A DNA stretch of 37,522 nucleotides from an uncultured Dorea sp. (GCA_910579015.1 CAJTRO010000010.1:1-37522), one strand, 5' to 3'. Shown: positions 15,907 to 25,460, counted from the stretch's first letter. Notes: a model not told the origin generated them from the sequence alone. Numbers and translations are program-made.

Positions 15907-15935
15907 ATTTTAGGGCAAGATATGGTTTCTGTCAA
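15907..15935 (-). promoter_or_regulatory. predicted sigma-A promoter of rpsT
   Basis: Reading leftward, perfect TTGACA (15930-15935) and TAAAAT (15907-15912) are 17 bp apart, about 90 bases before the TTG start. The strength fits a ribosomal protein gene. Confidence 0.8.
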
Positions 15936-15999
15936 TACATATTTCTCAAAATATTGTAAAAACTAGCAGATAAATAAGTTTAAAGCGAGGATATAAGGG

Positions 16000-16989
16000 A
16001 TGATTGAAAAGTATAGCATCAGAACGGACCTTGCTCTTGAGGATAAGGAGCGGTTTGAATCAGACAATGTAGAGGTTCAGGGGGTTACCCTTAAGGAGGA
16101 TTATGACGAGGAGAGGGAGATCAAGGTGACGACCGTCAGGATTGAGACGGAGAACGGTGCGAAGGTGATGAAGAAGCCAGTAGGAACCTACATTACTATG
16201 GAAGCGCCTAATATGGCGGTGCCGGATGAAGACTACCATGATGAGATATCCAAAGAGCTTGCAAAGTTTCTGGCGCGTTTTATAAAGAAGGATAAGGAGG
16301 ATTACTCGATTCTTGTGGTGGGGCTTGGCAACCGTAAGGTGACGCCGGATGCACTGGGGCCTTACGTGGTGGATAATCTGAATATCACCAGACATATTGT
16401 GAAGGAATACGGGAAATACGCCATGGGAGAGGAGAATGTCCGTCTGGTGAGCGCCATCGTCCCGGGAGTGATGGCGCAGACGGGGATGGAGACGGTAGAG
16501 ATCATCAAAGGAATCGTCCGGGAGACGAAGCCGGATATGATGATCGCGGTGGATGCTCTGGCGGCCAGAAGTTCTAAGCGCCTGAACCGGACGATCCAGA
16601 TTACGGATACCGGAATTAATCCGGGTTCGGGGGTAGGGAACCACAGAAATGCCATAACTAAGGATACGGTAGGGATCCCTGTGGTCGCCATCGGAGTTCC
16701 AACGGTGGTGGACGCGGCGACGATCGTGAACGATACGATGGAGAATCTGATCCTGGCGCTGGAGAGCTCGGAGACACTGCGGGGTGTCGGCGTCGTCATG
16801 CAGGGATATAACGCTGCGGAAAAATATGAACTGGTGAAGGAGCTTATTTCTCCGCATCTGAACGGACTTTTCGTCACTCCCAAGGATATTGACGAGACGG
16901 TCAAGCGGATCAGCTATACCATATCGGAGGCGCTGAACATGCTCTTTTCAAAGGGACATGCACATAATCAGGAAATGAGTGTCATATAG
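16000..16989 (+). CDS. gpr: GPR germination (spore) protease
   Basis: This 329-aa aspartate-type endopeptidase (peptidase family A25) degrades small acid-soluble spore proteins at the start of germination. The N-terminal YSIRTDLALE motif, the VVGLGNRKVTPDALGP block, and the IAVDALAARSSKRLNRTIQITDTGI and GVGNHRNAI segments are characteristic. The zymogen is processed by self-cleavage near the N-terminus; here only a very short propeptide precedes the IRTDLA motif. AGGATATAAGGG provides the ribosome binding site. spoIIP follows with an 11-base overlap, the conserved gpr-spoIIP order. A forespore (sigma-G) promoter would be expected upstream, but I see no clear one. Confidence 0.96.
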   Translation: MIEKYSIRTDLALEDKERFESDNVEVQGVTLKEDYDEEREIKVTTVRIETENGAKVMKKPVGTYITMEAPNMAVPDEDYHDEISKELAKFLARFIKKDKEDYSILVVGLGNRKVTPDALGPYVVDNLNITRHIVKEYGKYAMGEENVRLVSAIVPGVMAQTGMETVEIIKGIVRETKPDMMIAVDALAARSSKRLNRTIQITDTGINPGSGVGNHRNAITKDTVGIPVVAIGVPTVVDAATIVNDTMENLILALESSETLRGVGVVMQGYNAAEKYELVKELISPHLNGLFVTPKDIDETVKRISYTISEALNMLFSKGHAHNQEMSVI

Positions 16990-18211
16990 TGTTAAGGAAT
17001 TATATGACAGATGGAGTGATGATGTGGAAGGAAGAGTCAAGATCAGCCAAGTCCTGATCGCCGTGATCCTGGGGATCCTGATCATATATTCGTATATGAA
17101 TCTTTCCCTGCCCCGGGATCCGAAGCAAAGAAGCTGGACGAAATTAAACAGAGTACTGATAGAGCAGGCCGCAGAGACATTCCTGACGGGATTTGCCTAT
17201 GTGGAGAGCGGCGAAGGCGGCTCCGTCTTTGAGTGGGTGGCGAAAACGGCCATGGAGATGATGCCTCTTGGTACTTATATAGAAGGAAAGCTGACTTCCT
17301 ATACGGATGTGGAGGATATGGAGACCATCCAGATGATCCTTGCAAATCAGGCGAATGACGAGAATATGGTAGATGAGAACGGGAAGCTTGTGAAAGAAGA
17401 CGGGAAAGAGGAGCCGGTCATCCAGACCTCTGCGCCCCAGATCGACACTTCTATGGAGAAGCTCATGAACTATGAGTATCTGCTGGGCACGTTTTATACG
17501 GTGGATTCCAGCACCATGGCGGATCCGGAGCTTCTCAACGCCCAGGTGCTTCTGGAGAAGAACATGAAGATCGACCAGTCGAAGAAAGGTCCGAAGGTGC
17601 TGATCTACCATACGCATTCCCAGGAGGCTTTTGCAGATTCCGTACCGGGAGATGAGAGCACGACGATCGTCGGGATGGGCAATCTGCTGACGGACCTGCT
17701 CAACGATACCTACAAGATCGAGACGATCCACCACAAAGGGGTTTACGATATGGTAGACGGCAAGCTCGACCGGAGTATGGCGTATGACTTGGCGGAGCCA
17801 GAGATCCAGAAGATCTTAAACGACAATCCCAGTATCGAGGTGGTCATCGACCTTCACAGGGACGGAGTGGGGGAGCAGACGCATCTGGTGACTGAGATCA
17901 ATGGAAAGCAGACGGCGCAGATCATGTTTTTCAACGGTATGAGCCGGACGAAGGCCAATGGCAATATCGGCTATCTGGCCAACCCGTACATCCAGGATAA
18001 CCTGGCGTTTTCCTTGCAGATGCAGCTGGCGGCGCTTGAAAAGTATCCGGGCTTTACAAGACACATTTATCTGAAAGGATATCGCTATAATATGCACTTC
18101 AAACCCAAGTGTCTTCTGATCGAGGCGGGCGCGCAGACCAATACGGTAGAAGAGATGCGCAATGCGGTGACGCTTCTTGCGGATGTGCTTGACAGCGTGA
18201 TCACCGAATAA
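16979..18211 (+). CDS. spoIIP: stage II sporulation protein P (peptidoglycan hydrolase)
   Basis: This protein of about 410 aa is the amidase/endopeptidase of the engulfment machine (with SpoIID and SpoIIM). A short cytoplasmic tail, one membrane helix (about residues 24-42, VLIAVILGILIIYSYM) and a linker lead to the hydrolase domain. There the zinc-site motifs KVLIYHTHSQEAF, VVIDLHRDGVG and LLIEAGAQTNT are intact. The GTG at 16979 overlaps gpr by 11 bases and has a weak AGGAA; an in-frame GTG at 17024 with GGAG seven bases upstream is a good alternative and keeps the membrane helix. The gene is co-oriented and probably cotranscribed with gpr. Confidence 0.95.
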   Translation: MSYSVKELYDRWSDDVEGRVKISQVLIAVILGILIIYSYMNLSLPRDPKQRSWTKLNRVLIEQAAETFLTGFAYVESGEGGSVFEWVAKTAMEMMPLGTYIEGKLTSYTDVEDMETIQMILANQANDENMVDENGKLVKEDGKEEPVIQTSAPQIDTSMEKLMNYEYLLGTFYTVDSSTMADPELLNAQVLLEKNMKIDQSKKGPKVLIYHTHSQEAFADSVPGDESTTIVGMGNLLTDLLNDTYKIETIHHKGVYDMVDGKLDRSMAYDLAEPEIQKILNDNPSIEVVIDLHRDGVGEQTHLVTEINGKQTAQIMFFNGMSRTKANGNIGYLANPYIQDNLAFSLQMQLAALEKYPGFTRHIYLKGYRYNMHFKPKCLLIEAGAQTNTVEEMRNAVTLLADVLDSVITE

Positions 18212-18218
18212 AATATAT

Positions 18219-18286
18219 TTGAACAATATCCGGTTTTATGCTAAGATGTGGAAGGTGTGGAAATATTTACAAAGTTGTGCTAAGAT
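18219..18286 (+). promoter_or_regulatory. tandem extended -10 promoters before the topoisomerase genes
   Basis: TTGAAC (18219-18224) and TAAGAT (18242-18247) are 17 bp apart with an upstream TG, and a second TGCTAAGAT copy lies at 18278-18286 (39 bp later; its -35 is only TGGAAA). Both are in the 117-bp gap before the type IIA topoisomerase B subunit. The first is the better promoter. Confidence 0.55.
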
Positions 18287-18328
18287 ACTCCAAAGAACAG
18301 GCAAGGAAGAAAGAAAGGATCTGAGGAT

Positions 18329-20251
18329 ATGGCGAACAAGAATACATATGATGCAGATAGTATTGCCATACTGGAAGGGCTGGAAGCGGTACGAAAAAGA
18401 CCGGGAATGTACATCGGGAGCGTGTCGACGAAGGGATTGAACCATCTGATCTATGAGATCGTAGATAATGCTGTGGATGAGCACCTGGCGGGGTTTTGCA
18501 CAGAGATACGGGTGACACTCGAAAAAGACGGTTCGGCTACGATCACTGATAACGGAAGAGGCGTGCCGGTAGGGATGCATACAACAGGCGTGCCGGCGGC
18601 CAGGGTAGTCTATACGACGCTCCATGCGGGCGGCAAGTTTGACGATACGGCTTATAAGACAAGCGGGGGACTTCACGGAGTAGGTTCTTCGGTGGTGAAT
18701 GCGCTGTCCGTTTATATGGATGTGGAGATCAGCCGGGAGGGCTATGTCCATCATGACCGTTACGAGAGGGGAAAGCCGGTGGTCGAGCTTGAGGACGGAC
18801 TGCTCCCGAAGATCGGGAAGACCAGGAAGACGGGGACGAAGGTGAATTTCCTCCCGGACGATACGATATTTGAGAAGACAAGATTCCGGGCCGAAGAGGT
18901 GAAGAGCCGGATGCACGAGACGGCATACTTAAACCCGGCTCTTACGATCATATTTGACGACAAGAGAAATGCGGAGACGGAACATATAGTATATCATGAA
19001 CCGGACGGGATCCTGGGATTTATAAAGGATCTGAACTCTAAGAAGGAAGTGGTCCATGATCCGGTATATTTCAAAGGAGAGGCGGAAGGGATAGAGGTAG
19101 AGGCGGCGTTCCAGTATGTGAATGAATTCCATGAGAATGTCCTGGGCTTCTGTAATAATATCTATAATGCAGAGGGCGGGACGCATCTGACCGGGTTCAA
19201 GACCACGTTTACGACGGTGATCAACTCATATGCCAGAGAGCTTGGGATACTGAAGGAGAAGGATACGAATTTCACAGGGGCCGACGTCAGGAACGGTATG
19301 ACTGCGGTCGTGTCGATCAAGCATCCGGATCCGAGGTTCGAGGGACAGACCAAGACGAAGCTGGACAACCCCGACGCATCCAAGGCGTGCAGCAAAGTGA
19401 CCAGTGATGAGATCATCCGCTATTTTGACCGGAACCTTGAGAATCTTAAGAAGGTGATCGGCTGTGCGGAGAAGGCGGCGAAGATCCGTAAGACGGAAGA
19501 GCGGGCGAAGACTAATCTGCTGACGAAGCAGAAATACTCTTTCGACAGCAACGGGAAGCTTGCCAACTGTGAGAGCAGGGACGCGGACAGATGCGAGATA
19601 TTTATCGTGGAGGGAGATTCTGCCGGAGGCTCCGCCAAGACGGCCAGAGACCGGATGTACCAGGCCATCCTGCCGATCCGGGGCAAGATCTTGAATGTGG
19701 AGAAGGCGAGCATTGATAAGGTGCTTGCCAATGCGGAGATCAAGACGATGATCAATGCATTTGGATGCGGATTTTCCGAAGGGTACGGCAATGATTTCGA
19801 TATCAGTAAGCTGCGCTATGACAAGATTATCATCATGGCGGACGCGGACGTGGACGGCGCGCATATCTCGACGCTGCTTCTGACGTTGTTCTACCGGTTT
19901 ATGCCGGAGTTGATCTTCGAGGGACATGTCTATATCGCCATGCCTCCGCTCTATAAGGCGATGCCGAAGAAGGGGGAGGAGGAATATCTCTATGACGACA
20001 AGGCATTGGAGCGTTACCGCAAGACGCATGACGGTCCGTTCACCCTTCAGAGATACAAAGGTCTGGGGGAGATGGATGCCGAGCAGTTGTGGGAGACGAC
20101 GCTGAATCCCGAGACACGGCTTCTTAAGCTGGTGGAGATCGAGGACGCGAGGATGGCTTCCAGTGTAACGGAGATGCTGATGGGGACAGAGGTGCCGCCG
20201 AGACGGACATTTATCTATGAGAATGCGACGGAGGCAGAGCTGGATATATAA
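18329..20251 (+). CDS. parE: type IIA DNA topoisomerase ATPase subunit (topoisomerase IV ParE / GyrB-like)
   Basis: This 640-aa subunit binds ATP and supplies the Toprim part of the cleavage core. The GHKL ATPase motifs are EIVDNAVDE, DNGRGVPVG and GGLHGVGSSVVNALS; the transducer domain is in the middle. The Toprim motifs FIVEGDSAGGSA and DADVDGAHI precede the C-terminal KGLGEMDAEQLWET block. The ILNVEKA sequence after the Toprim Glu is more GyrB-like than ParE-like. However, the partner lacks a GyrA box and the pair is not beside dnaA/recF, so I favour a topoisomerase IV-type role; a generic gyrase/topo IV label is safest. The A subunit follows after 94 bp. Confidence 0.88.
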   Translation: MANKNTYDADSIAILEGLEAVRKRPGMYIGSVSTKGLNHLIYEIVDNAVDEHLAGFCTEIRVTLEKDGSATITDNGRGVPVGMHTTGVPAARVVYTTLHAGGKFDDTAYKTSGGLHGVGSSVVNALSVYMDVEISREGYVHHDRYERGKPVVELEDGLLPKIGKTRKTGTKVNFLPDDTIFEKTRFRAEEVKSRMHETAYLNPALTIIFDDKRNAETEHIVYHEPDGILGFIKDLNSKKEVVHDPVYFKGEAEGIEVEAAFQYVNEFHENVLGFCNNIYNAEGGTHLTGFKTTFTTVINSYARELGILKEKDTNFTGADVRNGMTAVVSIKHPDPRFEGQTKTKLDNPDASKACSKVTSDEIIRYFDRNLENLKKVIGCAEKAAKIRKTEERAKTNLLTKQKYSFDSNGKLANCESRDADRCEIFIVEGDSAGGSAKTARDRMYQAILPIRGKILNVEKASIDKVLANAEIKTMINAFGCGFSEGYGNDFDISKLRYDKIIIMADADVDGAHISTLLLTLFYRFMPELIFEGHVYIAMPPLYKAMPKKGEEEYLYDDKALERYRKTHDGPFTLQRYKGLGEMDAEQLWETTLNPETRLLKLVEIEDARMASSVTEMLMGTEVPPRRTFIYENATEAELDI

Positions 20252-20345
20252 TAATATCCATGAAAATCAATTACAGGATTAAGATCATGTGTCGGGCAGC
20301 GGGGGAAGACGAATAGCCGCTGCCTTCTTAGGTGAGGAGAAGAGA

Positions 20346-22586
20346 ATGCAGGATTCACAGATTATAAGGACTGAATATTCGGATGTGATGAAGAAATCAT
20401 ATATAGATTATGCCATGAGCGTGATCATAGCCCGCGCCCTGCCGGATGTCCGGGACGGGCTTAAGCCGGTGCAGAGGCGTACACTCTACGATATGCATGA
20501 GTTGGGGATACGGTATGACAGGCCCTACCGTAAATGCGCCCGTATCGTGGGAGATACCATGGGTAAATACCATCCCCACGGCGACAGCTCCATCTACGAA
20601 GCCCTTGTTGTAATGGCTCAGGAGTTCAAAAAGGGGATGATCCTGGTGGACGGCCACGGGAATTTCGGATCCATCGAGGGCGACGGCGCCGCGGCCATGC
20701 GTTACACGGAGGCGCGTCTTGCGAAGGTGACGCAGGAGGCATACCTGGCAGACCTTGATAAGGACATCGTGGATTTTGTGCCGAACTTTGACGAGACGGA
20801 GAAGGAGCCGGAGGTTCTGCCAGTGCGCCTTCCAAACCTGCTTGTCAACGGGGCGGAAGGGATAGCGGTAGGTATGGCGACCAGTATCCCTACTCATAAC
20901 CTGGGCGAAGTGATCGACGCAGTGAAGGCGTACATGAAGAATGACGAGATCAGTACGAAACAGCTGATGAAGTACATCAAGGGCCCGGATTTCCCAACAG
21001 GCGGGATCGTGGTGAATAAGGACGACCTTCTGGATATCTATGAAAAAGGGACGGGAAAGATTAAGATCCGGGGCAAGGTGGAAGTCGAGGAGATGAAGGG
21101 CGGCAAGAGCCGTCTGGTCATCACGGAGATTCCCTACACGATGATCGGAGCGGGGATCGGCAAGTTCCTGAACGACGTCTGCGCTCTGGTGGAATCGAAG
21201 AAGACCGGCGATATCGTGGATATCTCGAACCAGTCCTCCAAGGAGGGGATCCGTATCGTCATCGAGCTGAAGCGTGGAGCGGATATCGAGAATCTGACGA
21301 ATATGCTCTATAAGAAGACAAGGCTTGAGGATACCTTTGGGGTGAATATGCTTGCGGTTGCAGGCGGCAGGCCGGAAACCATGGGGCTTAAGAAGATCAT
21401 CGAGCATCATGTGGATTTCCAGTTTGAGATGGCGACAAGAAAGTACCAGAACCTTCTGAACAAAGAACGGGATAAGAAGGAGATCCAGGAGGGACTTATC
21501 AAGGCCTGCGACGTGATCGACCTGATCATCGAGATCTTAAGGGGCAGCCAGTCGGTGAAGGATGCCAAGGCATGTCTGGTAAGCGGCGTGACCGATAATA
21601 TCAAGTTCAAGACGAAGATTTCCAGGAAGATGGCGTCTATGCTGCGGTTTACCGAGCGTCAGGCCGCGGCGATCCTGGAGATGCGTCTTTATAAGCTGAT
21701 CGGTCTTGAGATCGAGGCGCTGATGAAGGAGCATGACGAGACGCTTGCGAAGATTGCCCGTTATGAGGAGATTCTGAACAATTACGAGTCCATGGCAGAG
21801 GTCATTATCGAAGATCTGGACAGGCTTAAGGCAGAATTCGCCAGAAAGCGCCGTACTATGGTCGAGAACGCCGAAGAAGCCGTCTATGAGGAGAAGAAGG
21901 TGGAAGAGCAGGAGGTTGTCTTCCTGATGGACCGCTTTGGTTATGCCAAGACGGTGGATACCAATACTTACGGCAGAAATAAGGAGGCGGCGGATGCCGA
22001 GAACAAGTACGTGATCTCCTGTATCAATACCGGCAGGCTGTGCATCTTTACCAATACGGGGAGGATGCATCAGGTCAAGGTGTTAGACCTGCCCCACGGA
22101 AAGTTCCGGGACAAGGGTATGCCTGTGGATAATATCAGTAATTTTGACAGTACAAAGGAAGAGATCGTGTACATCTGTGATTCTGAACAAATGCGGTATG
22201 CAAGGCTGTTTTTTGCCACGAAGCAGGGGATGGTCAAGAAGGTTGAGGGAACGGAATTTCAGGTGGCGAAGCGGACGATCGCGGCGACGAAGCTCCAGAA
22301 TGACGACATGGTGATCCATGTGGGCGTTATCAGCGAAGACCAGTGTGTAGTGCTTCAGACGAGGGACGGGTATTTCCTGAAATTTGCGGCAGAAGAGGTT
22401 GCAGAGAAGAAGAAGGCGGCTATTGGAGTGCGCGGTATCAGGCTGCGGAAGAACGACGAGGTGGAAGCGGCATACCTCTTCGAAGAAGGAGCAGAAGTCA
22501 AGGCTTTGGCAGGAGAGCGGGAAGTATCGCTCGGCCGGTTGAAGACGGCCAAAAGAGACGGAAACGGAACGAAGGTACGGGGGTAG
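20346..22586 (+). CDS. parC: type IIA DNA topoisomerase cleavage subunit (topoisomerase IV ParC / GyrA-like)
   Basis: This 746-aa subunit cuts and rejoins DNA. The catalytic Tyr120 sits in AMRYTEARL, and the quinolone region GKYHPHGDSSIYEAL keeps the sensitive Ser81 and acidic Glu85. The winged helix, tower and coiled coil (to about 490) are followed by a short beta-pinwheel. The GyrA-box (QRRGGKG type) that gyrase needs for wrapping is absent: the corresponding stretch reads TNTYGRNKEAADAENKYVIS. This argues for a decatenating topoisomerase IV. The frame opens at a GTG at 20289, but the ATG at 20346 has GAGGAG about 6 nt upstream and gives the standard N-terminus. nudC follows after 10 bp. 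Confidence 0.88.
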   Translation: MQDSQIIRTEYSDVMKKSYIDYAMSVIIARALPDVRDGLKPVQRRTLYDMHELGIRYDRPYRKCARIVGDTMGKYHPHGDSSIYEALVVMAQEFKKGMILVDGHGNFGSIEGDGAAAMRYTEARLAKVTQEAYLADLDKDIVDFVPNFDETEKEPEVLPVRLPNLLVNGAEGIAVGMATSIPTHNLGEVIDAVKAYMKNDEISTKQLMKYIKGPDFPTGGIVVNKDDLLDIYEKGTGKIKIRGKVEVEEMKGGKSRLVITEIPYTMIGAGIGKFLNDVCALVESKKTGDIVDISNQSSKEGIRIVIELKRGADIENLTNMLYKKTRLEDTFGVNMLAVAGGRPETMGLKKIIEHHVDFQFEMATRKYQNLLNKERDKKEIQEGLIKACDVIDLIIEILRGSQSVKDAKACLVSGVTDNIKFKTKISRKMASMLRFTERQAAAILEMRLYKLIGLEIEALMKEHDETLAKIARYEEILNNYESMAEVIIEDLDRLKAEFARKRRTMVENAEEAVYEEKKVEEQEVVFLMDRFGYAKTVDTNTYGRNKEAADAENKYVISCINTGRLCIFTNTGRMHQVKVLDLPHGKFRDKGMPVDNISNFDSTKEEIVYICDSEQMRYARLFFATKQGMVKKVEGTEFQVAKRTIAATKLQNDDMVIHVGVISEDQCVVLQTRDGYFLKFAAEEVAEKKKAAIGVRGIRLRKNDEVEAAYLFEEGAEVKALAGEREVSLGRLKTAKRDGNGTKVRG

Positions 22587-22596
22587 AAAAGCAATC

Positions 22597-23448
22597 ATGA
22601 TTCAGGATATTACACCATATCAATACAAGAATGAATATACGCCGGGACCGCCCGGAAAGAAGGATATACTGCTCTTTTATGACGGGCAGAAGGCGCTGCT
22701 CCTAAAGAAGGAAGAGGAGATAGCATTCCCTGCATTTGAGGAAGCCGAGGCATATATTGACAGGGACAGGCTGTATCAGGAATACACCTATCTGTTCTCT
22801 GTTGACGATACGCGTTTCTATCTGGGAAATCCGGCCTTTTGCGTGGACGGACTCTGCGCTATAGGATATACCTGGGAGGACATCCGGATATTTAGGAGCA
22901 TGGGCCCGAAACATCTGTGCTTTGCAGGAATCACTGGATGGCAGCTACATAGGTGGTATGAGAACCATCGGTATTGCGGGCACTGCAAAAGTCCCCTTAA
23001 GAAGGATGAGAAGGAGCGGATGCTTCTCTGTCCGCAGTGCGGCAATATGGTATATCCAAGGATCTCTCCGGCCGTCATCATCGCCGTGACGCACGGGAAC
23101 CGTCTTCTTATGTCTAAGTATGCCCAGAGGGAGTATAAGAAGTACGCCCTGCTCGCAGGATTTACGGAGATTGGCGAGACGCTGGAAGAGACGGTAGAGC
23201 GGGAAGTGATGGAAGAGGTCGGGCTTCGGGTGAAGAATATCACTTATTATAAGAGCCAGCCATGGTCATTTTCCGATACGCTTCTGATGGGATTTTTCTG
23301 TGAGCTGGACGGCGAAGAGGAGATTACTCTGGATGAAGAAGAACTGGCGCTTGCAGAGTGGTTCGAACGGGATGCGATTCCTGTGACGCCGGACGACATA
23401 AGCCTGACCAACGAGATGATAATGGCATTCAAGAATAATGAGCGTTAA
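22597..23448 (+). CDS. nudC: NAD+ diphosphatase / NAD-RNA decapping Nudix hydrolase
   Basis: This 283-aa enzyme cleaves NAD(H) to NMN(H) and AMP; in other bacteria NudC also removes NAD caps from RNA. The layout is canonical: N-terminal domain (1-120), zinc ribbon with CGHC and CPQC, Nudix box GFTEIGETLEETVEREVMEEVGL, and the NudC signature YKSQPWSFSDTLLMGF after it. It starts 10 bp after the topoisomerase gene with only a distant GGGGG box, so translation is probably coupled to the upstream gene. A strong terminator follows immediately. Confidence 0.93.
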   Translation: MIQDITPYQYKNEYTPGPPGKKDILLFYDGQKALLLKKEEEIAFPAFEEAEAYIDRDRLYQEYTYLFSVDDTRFYLGNPAFCVDGLCAIGYTWEDIRIFRSMGPKHLCFAGITGWQLHRWYENHRYCGHCKSPLKKDEKERMLLCPQCGNMVYPRISPAVIIAVTHGNRLLMSKYAQREYKKYALLAGFTEIGETLEETVEREVMEEVGLRVKNITYYKSQPWSFSDTLLMGFFCELDGEEEITLDEEELALAEWFERDAIPVTPDDISLTNEMIMAFKNNER

Positions 23449-23451
23449 GAT

Positions 23452-23491
23452 ACGCCCCGCCTCTAAACAGATATCAGGGGCGGGGCGTTTT
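23452..23491. terminator. GC-rich terminator after nudC, shared with the convergent aminopeptidase gene
   Basis: A perfect 10-bp stem ACGCCCCGCC/GGCGGGGCGT (23452-23461 with 23479-23488) is followed by TTT. It ends the topoisomerase-nudC transcript. The convergent gene ends 53 bp further on. Confidence 0.85.
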
Positions 23492-23544
23492 AAACCGTCG
23501 TCCATCCGGGCAACGCTGACCGTACAGATGGAAACGCGCTTTCT

Positions 23545-25332
23545 TTAAATAGCTCTCGTATACTCCTTGAGCCATTCTTTCTCTTCATCATTCAGATGGG
23601 GTGAGATCAGTTCATATACTTTTTCATGGTAAGCGTTCAGCTGATCTTTATCTTCCTGCTTCATCATATCCGGATCTACGGCGTCAAGATCGATCGGGAC
23701 ATATGTGATCGGCTCAAAATACAGGAACTGACCGTATTCTGTCTTTGGTCCCTTCCGTACTATCATCTCATTCTCGATGCGGATACCATGGGAACCTTCG
23801 ATGTAGATCCCCGGTTCATTGGTGATGACCATCCCGGGTTCCAGTATGTTCCGCTCCTTTTCGCGGACTGCGCAGCGGAAGCCCGCAGGCGCTTCATGGA
23901 TATTCATAAGATATCCCACGCCGTGGCCTGTGCCATGATTGTAATCCATTCCGCGCTCCCATGCAGGAGTTCTTGCCATAGCATCCAGATTAAAGCCGGA
24001 GATCCCGTGCGGGAAAACGGCGCGCGCCAGATGCAGGTTGCACAGAAGAACCGTGGTAAAATCTTCCTTCATCCGGTCTGTCAGTTCACCAAATGCAAAG
24101 GTCCTTGTAATATCGGTGGAGCCTTCCATATAGCCGCCGCCGGTATCCGTAAGGAACAATCCGTTGGTGGTGACCGGAACATTCGTCTCGGGAGTGGCGG
24201 CATAGTGAACGATCGCGCCGTGCTCTCCAGAACCGCAGATCGGCTCAAAGCTCTGCCACAGATAACCCTCCTGTTCCCTGCGGAAGGAATCAAGCTTCTT
24301 AGCGGCACTGATCTCAGTGATCTCAGTCTTTCCGATATTCTTCTTAAGCCAGCACATGAACCTTGTAACGGCAGTGCCGTCCTTGATGTGGGCGTTGACG
24401 ATGTTCTTAAGCTCTGTGTCATTCTTCATCGCCTTCATCAGAACTTCCGGATTCATCTGCTCGATGACCTTGGCTTCTTTCGGGATGTTATTATAAAGTG
24501 CATAATTCAGCCGGGAAGGATCCACCAGTACGCCGTCTTTCGCGCTTAAGCCTTTGATATCCTCGTAGACAGCATTATACGGATGGATAGAGATGCCGTC
24601 TTTTGCAAGGCTTTCCTTCATCTCGGCGGTCAGCTTCGTCTCGTCAACATAAAGCTTCATATCATCCATGGTGATGACGGCATAGGACAGAAGGAGCGGG
24701 AAATACTCGATATCGTTCCCTCTTAGATTGGTTGTCCAGCAGATGTCATCAAGCGCGGCAAGGATGTGGACATCCGCGCCCTCCTTTTTCATGGCTTCCC
24801 GGATCCGTGACAGCTTGTCAGCGGTACTCTCGCCCGTATACTCGACGCTAAGAGCAAATGCCGGCTTTGTGGACAGCGCCGGTCTGTCCTCCCAGATGCG
24901 GTCGATCAGATCTTCGGAATAATCAATCCTGGCATTCTTAGCGGCAAGGGCGGCTTTTAGCGCCTGTCCCTGTCCCATGGCGACAACCCGTCCGTCGAAG
25001 CCAAGCGTTCCGCCTTCCGGGATCACATCAGTGATATAGGCTTCTATCGTGGGTACGTCAGGCTGTCCTGCCTTGAACAGTGTGATACCGCTCCCCTCAA
25101 GCTGGGCGGCGGCCTGGATAAAGTATCTGCCGTCCGTCCACAGTCCCGCGTCTGTCTTCGTGATGACAGCAGTACCGGCAGAACCGGTGAATCCGGTGAT
25201 AAACGCCCTCGCTTTAAAATATTCCCCTACATATTCGCTCTGATGGCTGTCGTCGGTGGGGACCAGATATACGTCATATCCCTTCTCCTCCATCAGAGAG
25301 CGCAAGGCCGAAATCCTTTCTGGTACAGTCAT
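23545..25332 (-). CDS. pepP: Xaa-Pro aminopeptidase (M24B, aminopeptidase P)
   Basis: This 595-aa metallopeptidase removes the N-terminal residue before proline. It has the long three-domain form (two creatinase-like N-terminal domains, then the pita-bread catalytic domain), like the eukaryotic cytosolic APP1 type, and longer than the roughly 440-aa E. coli PepP. The dinuclear metal ligands are visible: the two Asp of FLTDTGGGYMEGSTDIT, His in GTGHGVGYLMNIHE, Glu in ITNEPGIYIE and Glu in GIRIENEMIV. No signal peptide is present, so it acts in the cytoplasm. AAGGAGG lies 8 nt before the start. It stands alone on the minus strand. Confidence 0.94.
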   Translation of the reverse strand: MTVPERISALRSLMEEKGYDVYLVPTDDSHQSEYVGEYFKARAFITGFTGSAGTAVITKTDAGLWTDGRYFIQAAAQLEGSGITLFKAGQPDVPTIEAYITDVIPEGGTLGFDGRVVAMGQGQALKAALAAKNARIDYSEDLIDRIWEDRPALSTKPAFALSVEYTGESTADKLSRIREAMKKEGADVHILAALDDICWTTNLRGNDIEYFPLLLSYAVITMDDMKLYVDETKLTAEMKESLAKDGISIHPYNAVYEDIKGLSAKDGVLVDPSRLNYALYNNIPKEAKVIEQMNPEVLMKAMKNDTELKNIVNAHIKDGTAVTRFMCWLKKNIGKTEITEISAAKKLDSFRREQEGYLWQSFEPICGSGEHGAIVHYAATPETNVPVTTNGLFLTDTGGGYMEGSTDITRTFAFGELTDRMKEDFTTVLLCNLHLARAVFPHGISGFNLDAMARTPAWERGMDYNHGTGHGVGYLMNIHEAPAGFRCAVREKERNILEPGMVITNEPGIYIEGSHGIRIENEMIVRKGPKTEYGQFLYFEPITYVPIDLDAVDPDMMKQEDKDQLNAYHEKVYELISPHLNDEEKEWLKEYTRAI

Positions 25333-25404
25333 GTAAAAACCTCCTTAAGATAATCTATTGTGCATTTTGTCACAGTCTCTAATTCAATATTCTAACATAT
25401 CTGA

Positions 25405-25433
25405 TTGCAAAATGACAGGAATAATTATATAAT
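25405..25433 (+). promoter_or_regulatory. predicted promoter of the metallophosphoesterase gene
   Basis: TTGCAA (25405-25410), a 17-bp spacer and a perfect TATAAT (25428-25433) lie 27 bases before the TTG start codon, in the divergent region shared with the aminopeptidase. Confidence 0.65.
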
Positions 25434-25460
25434 TATCCAAGATGAAAAGGAGGACTATTA

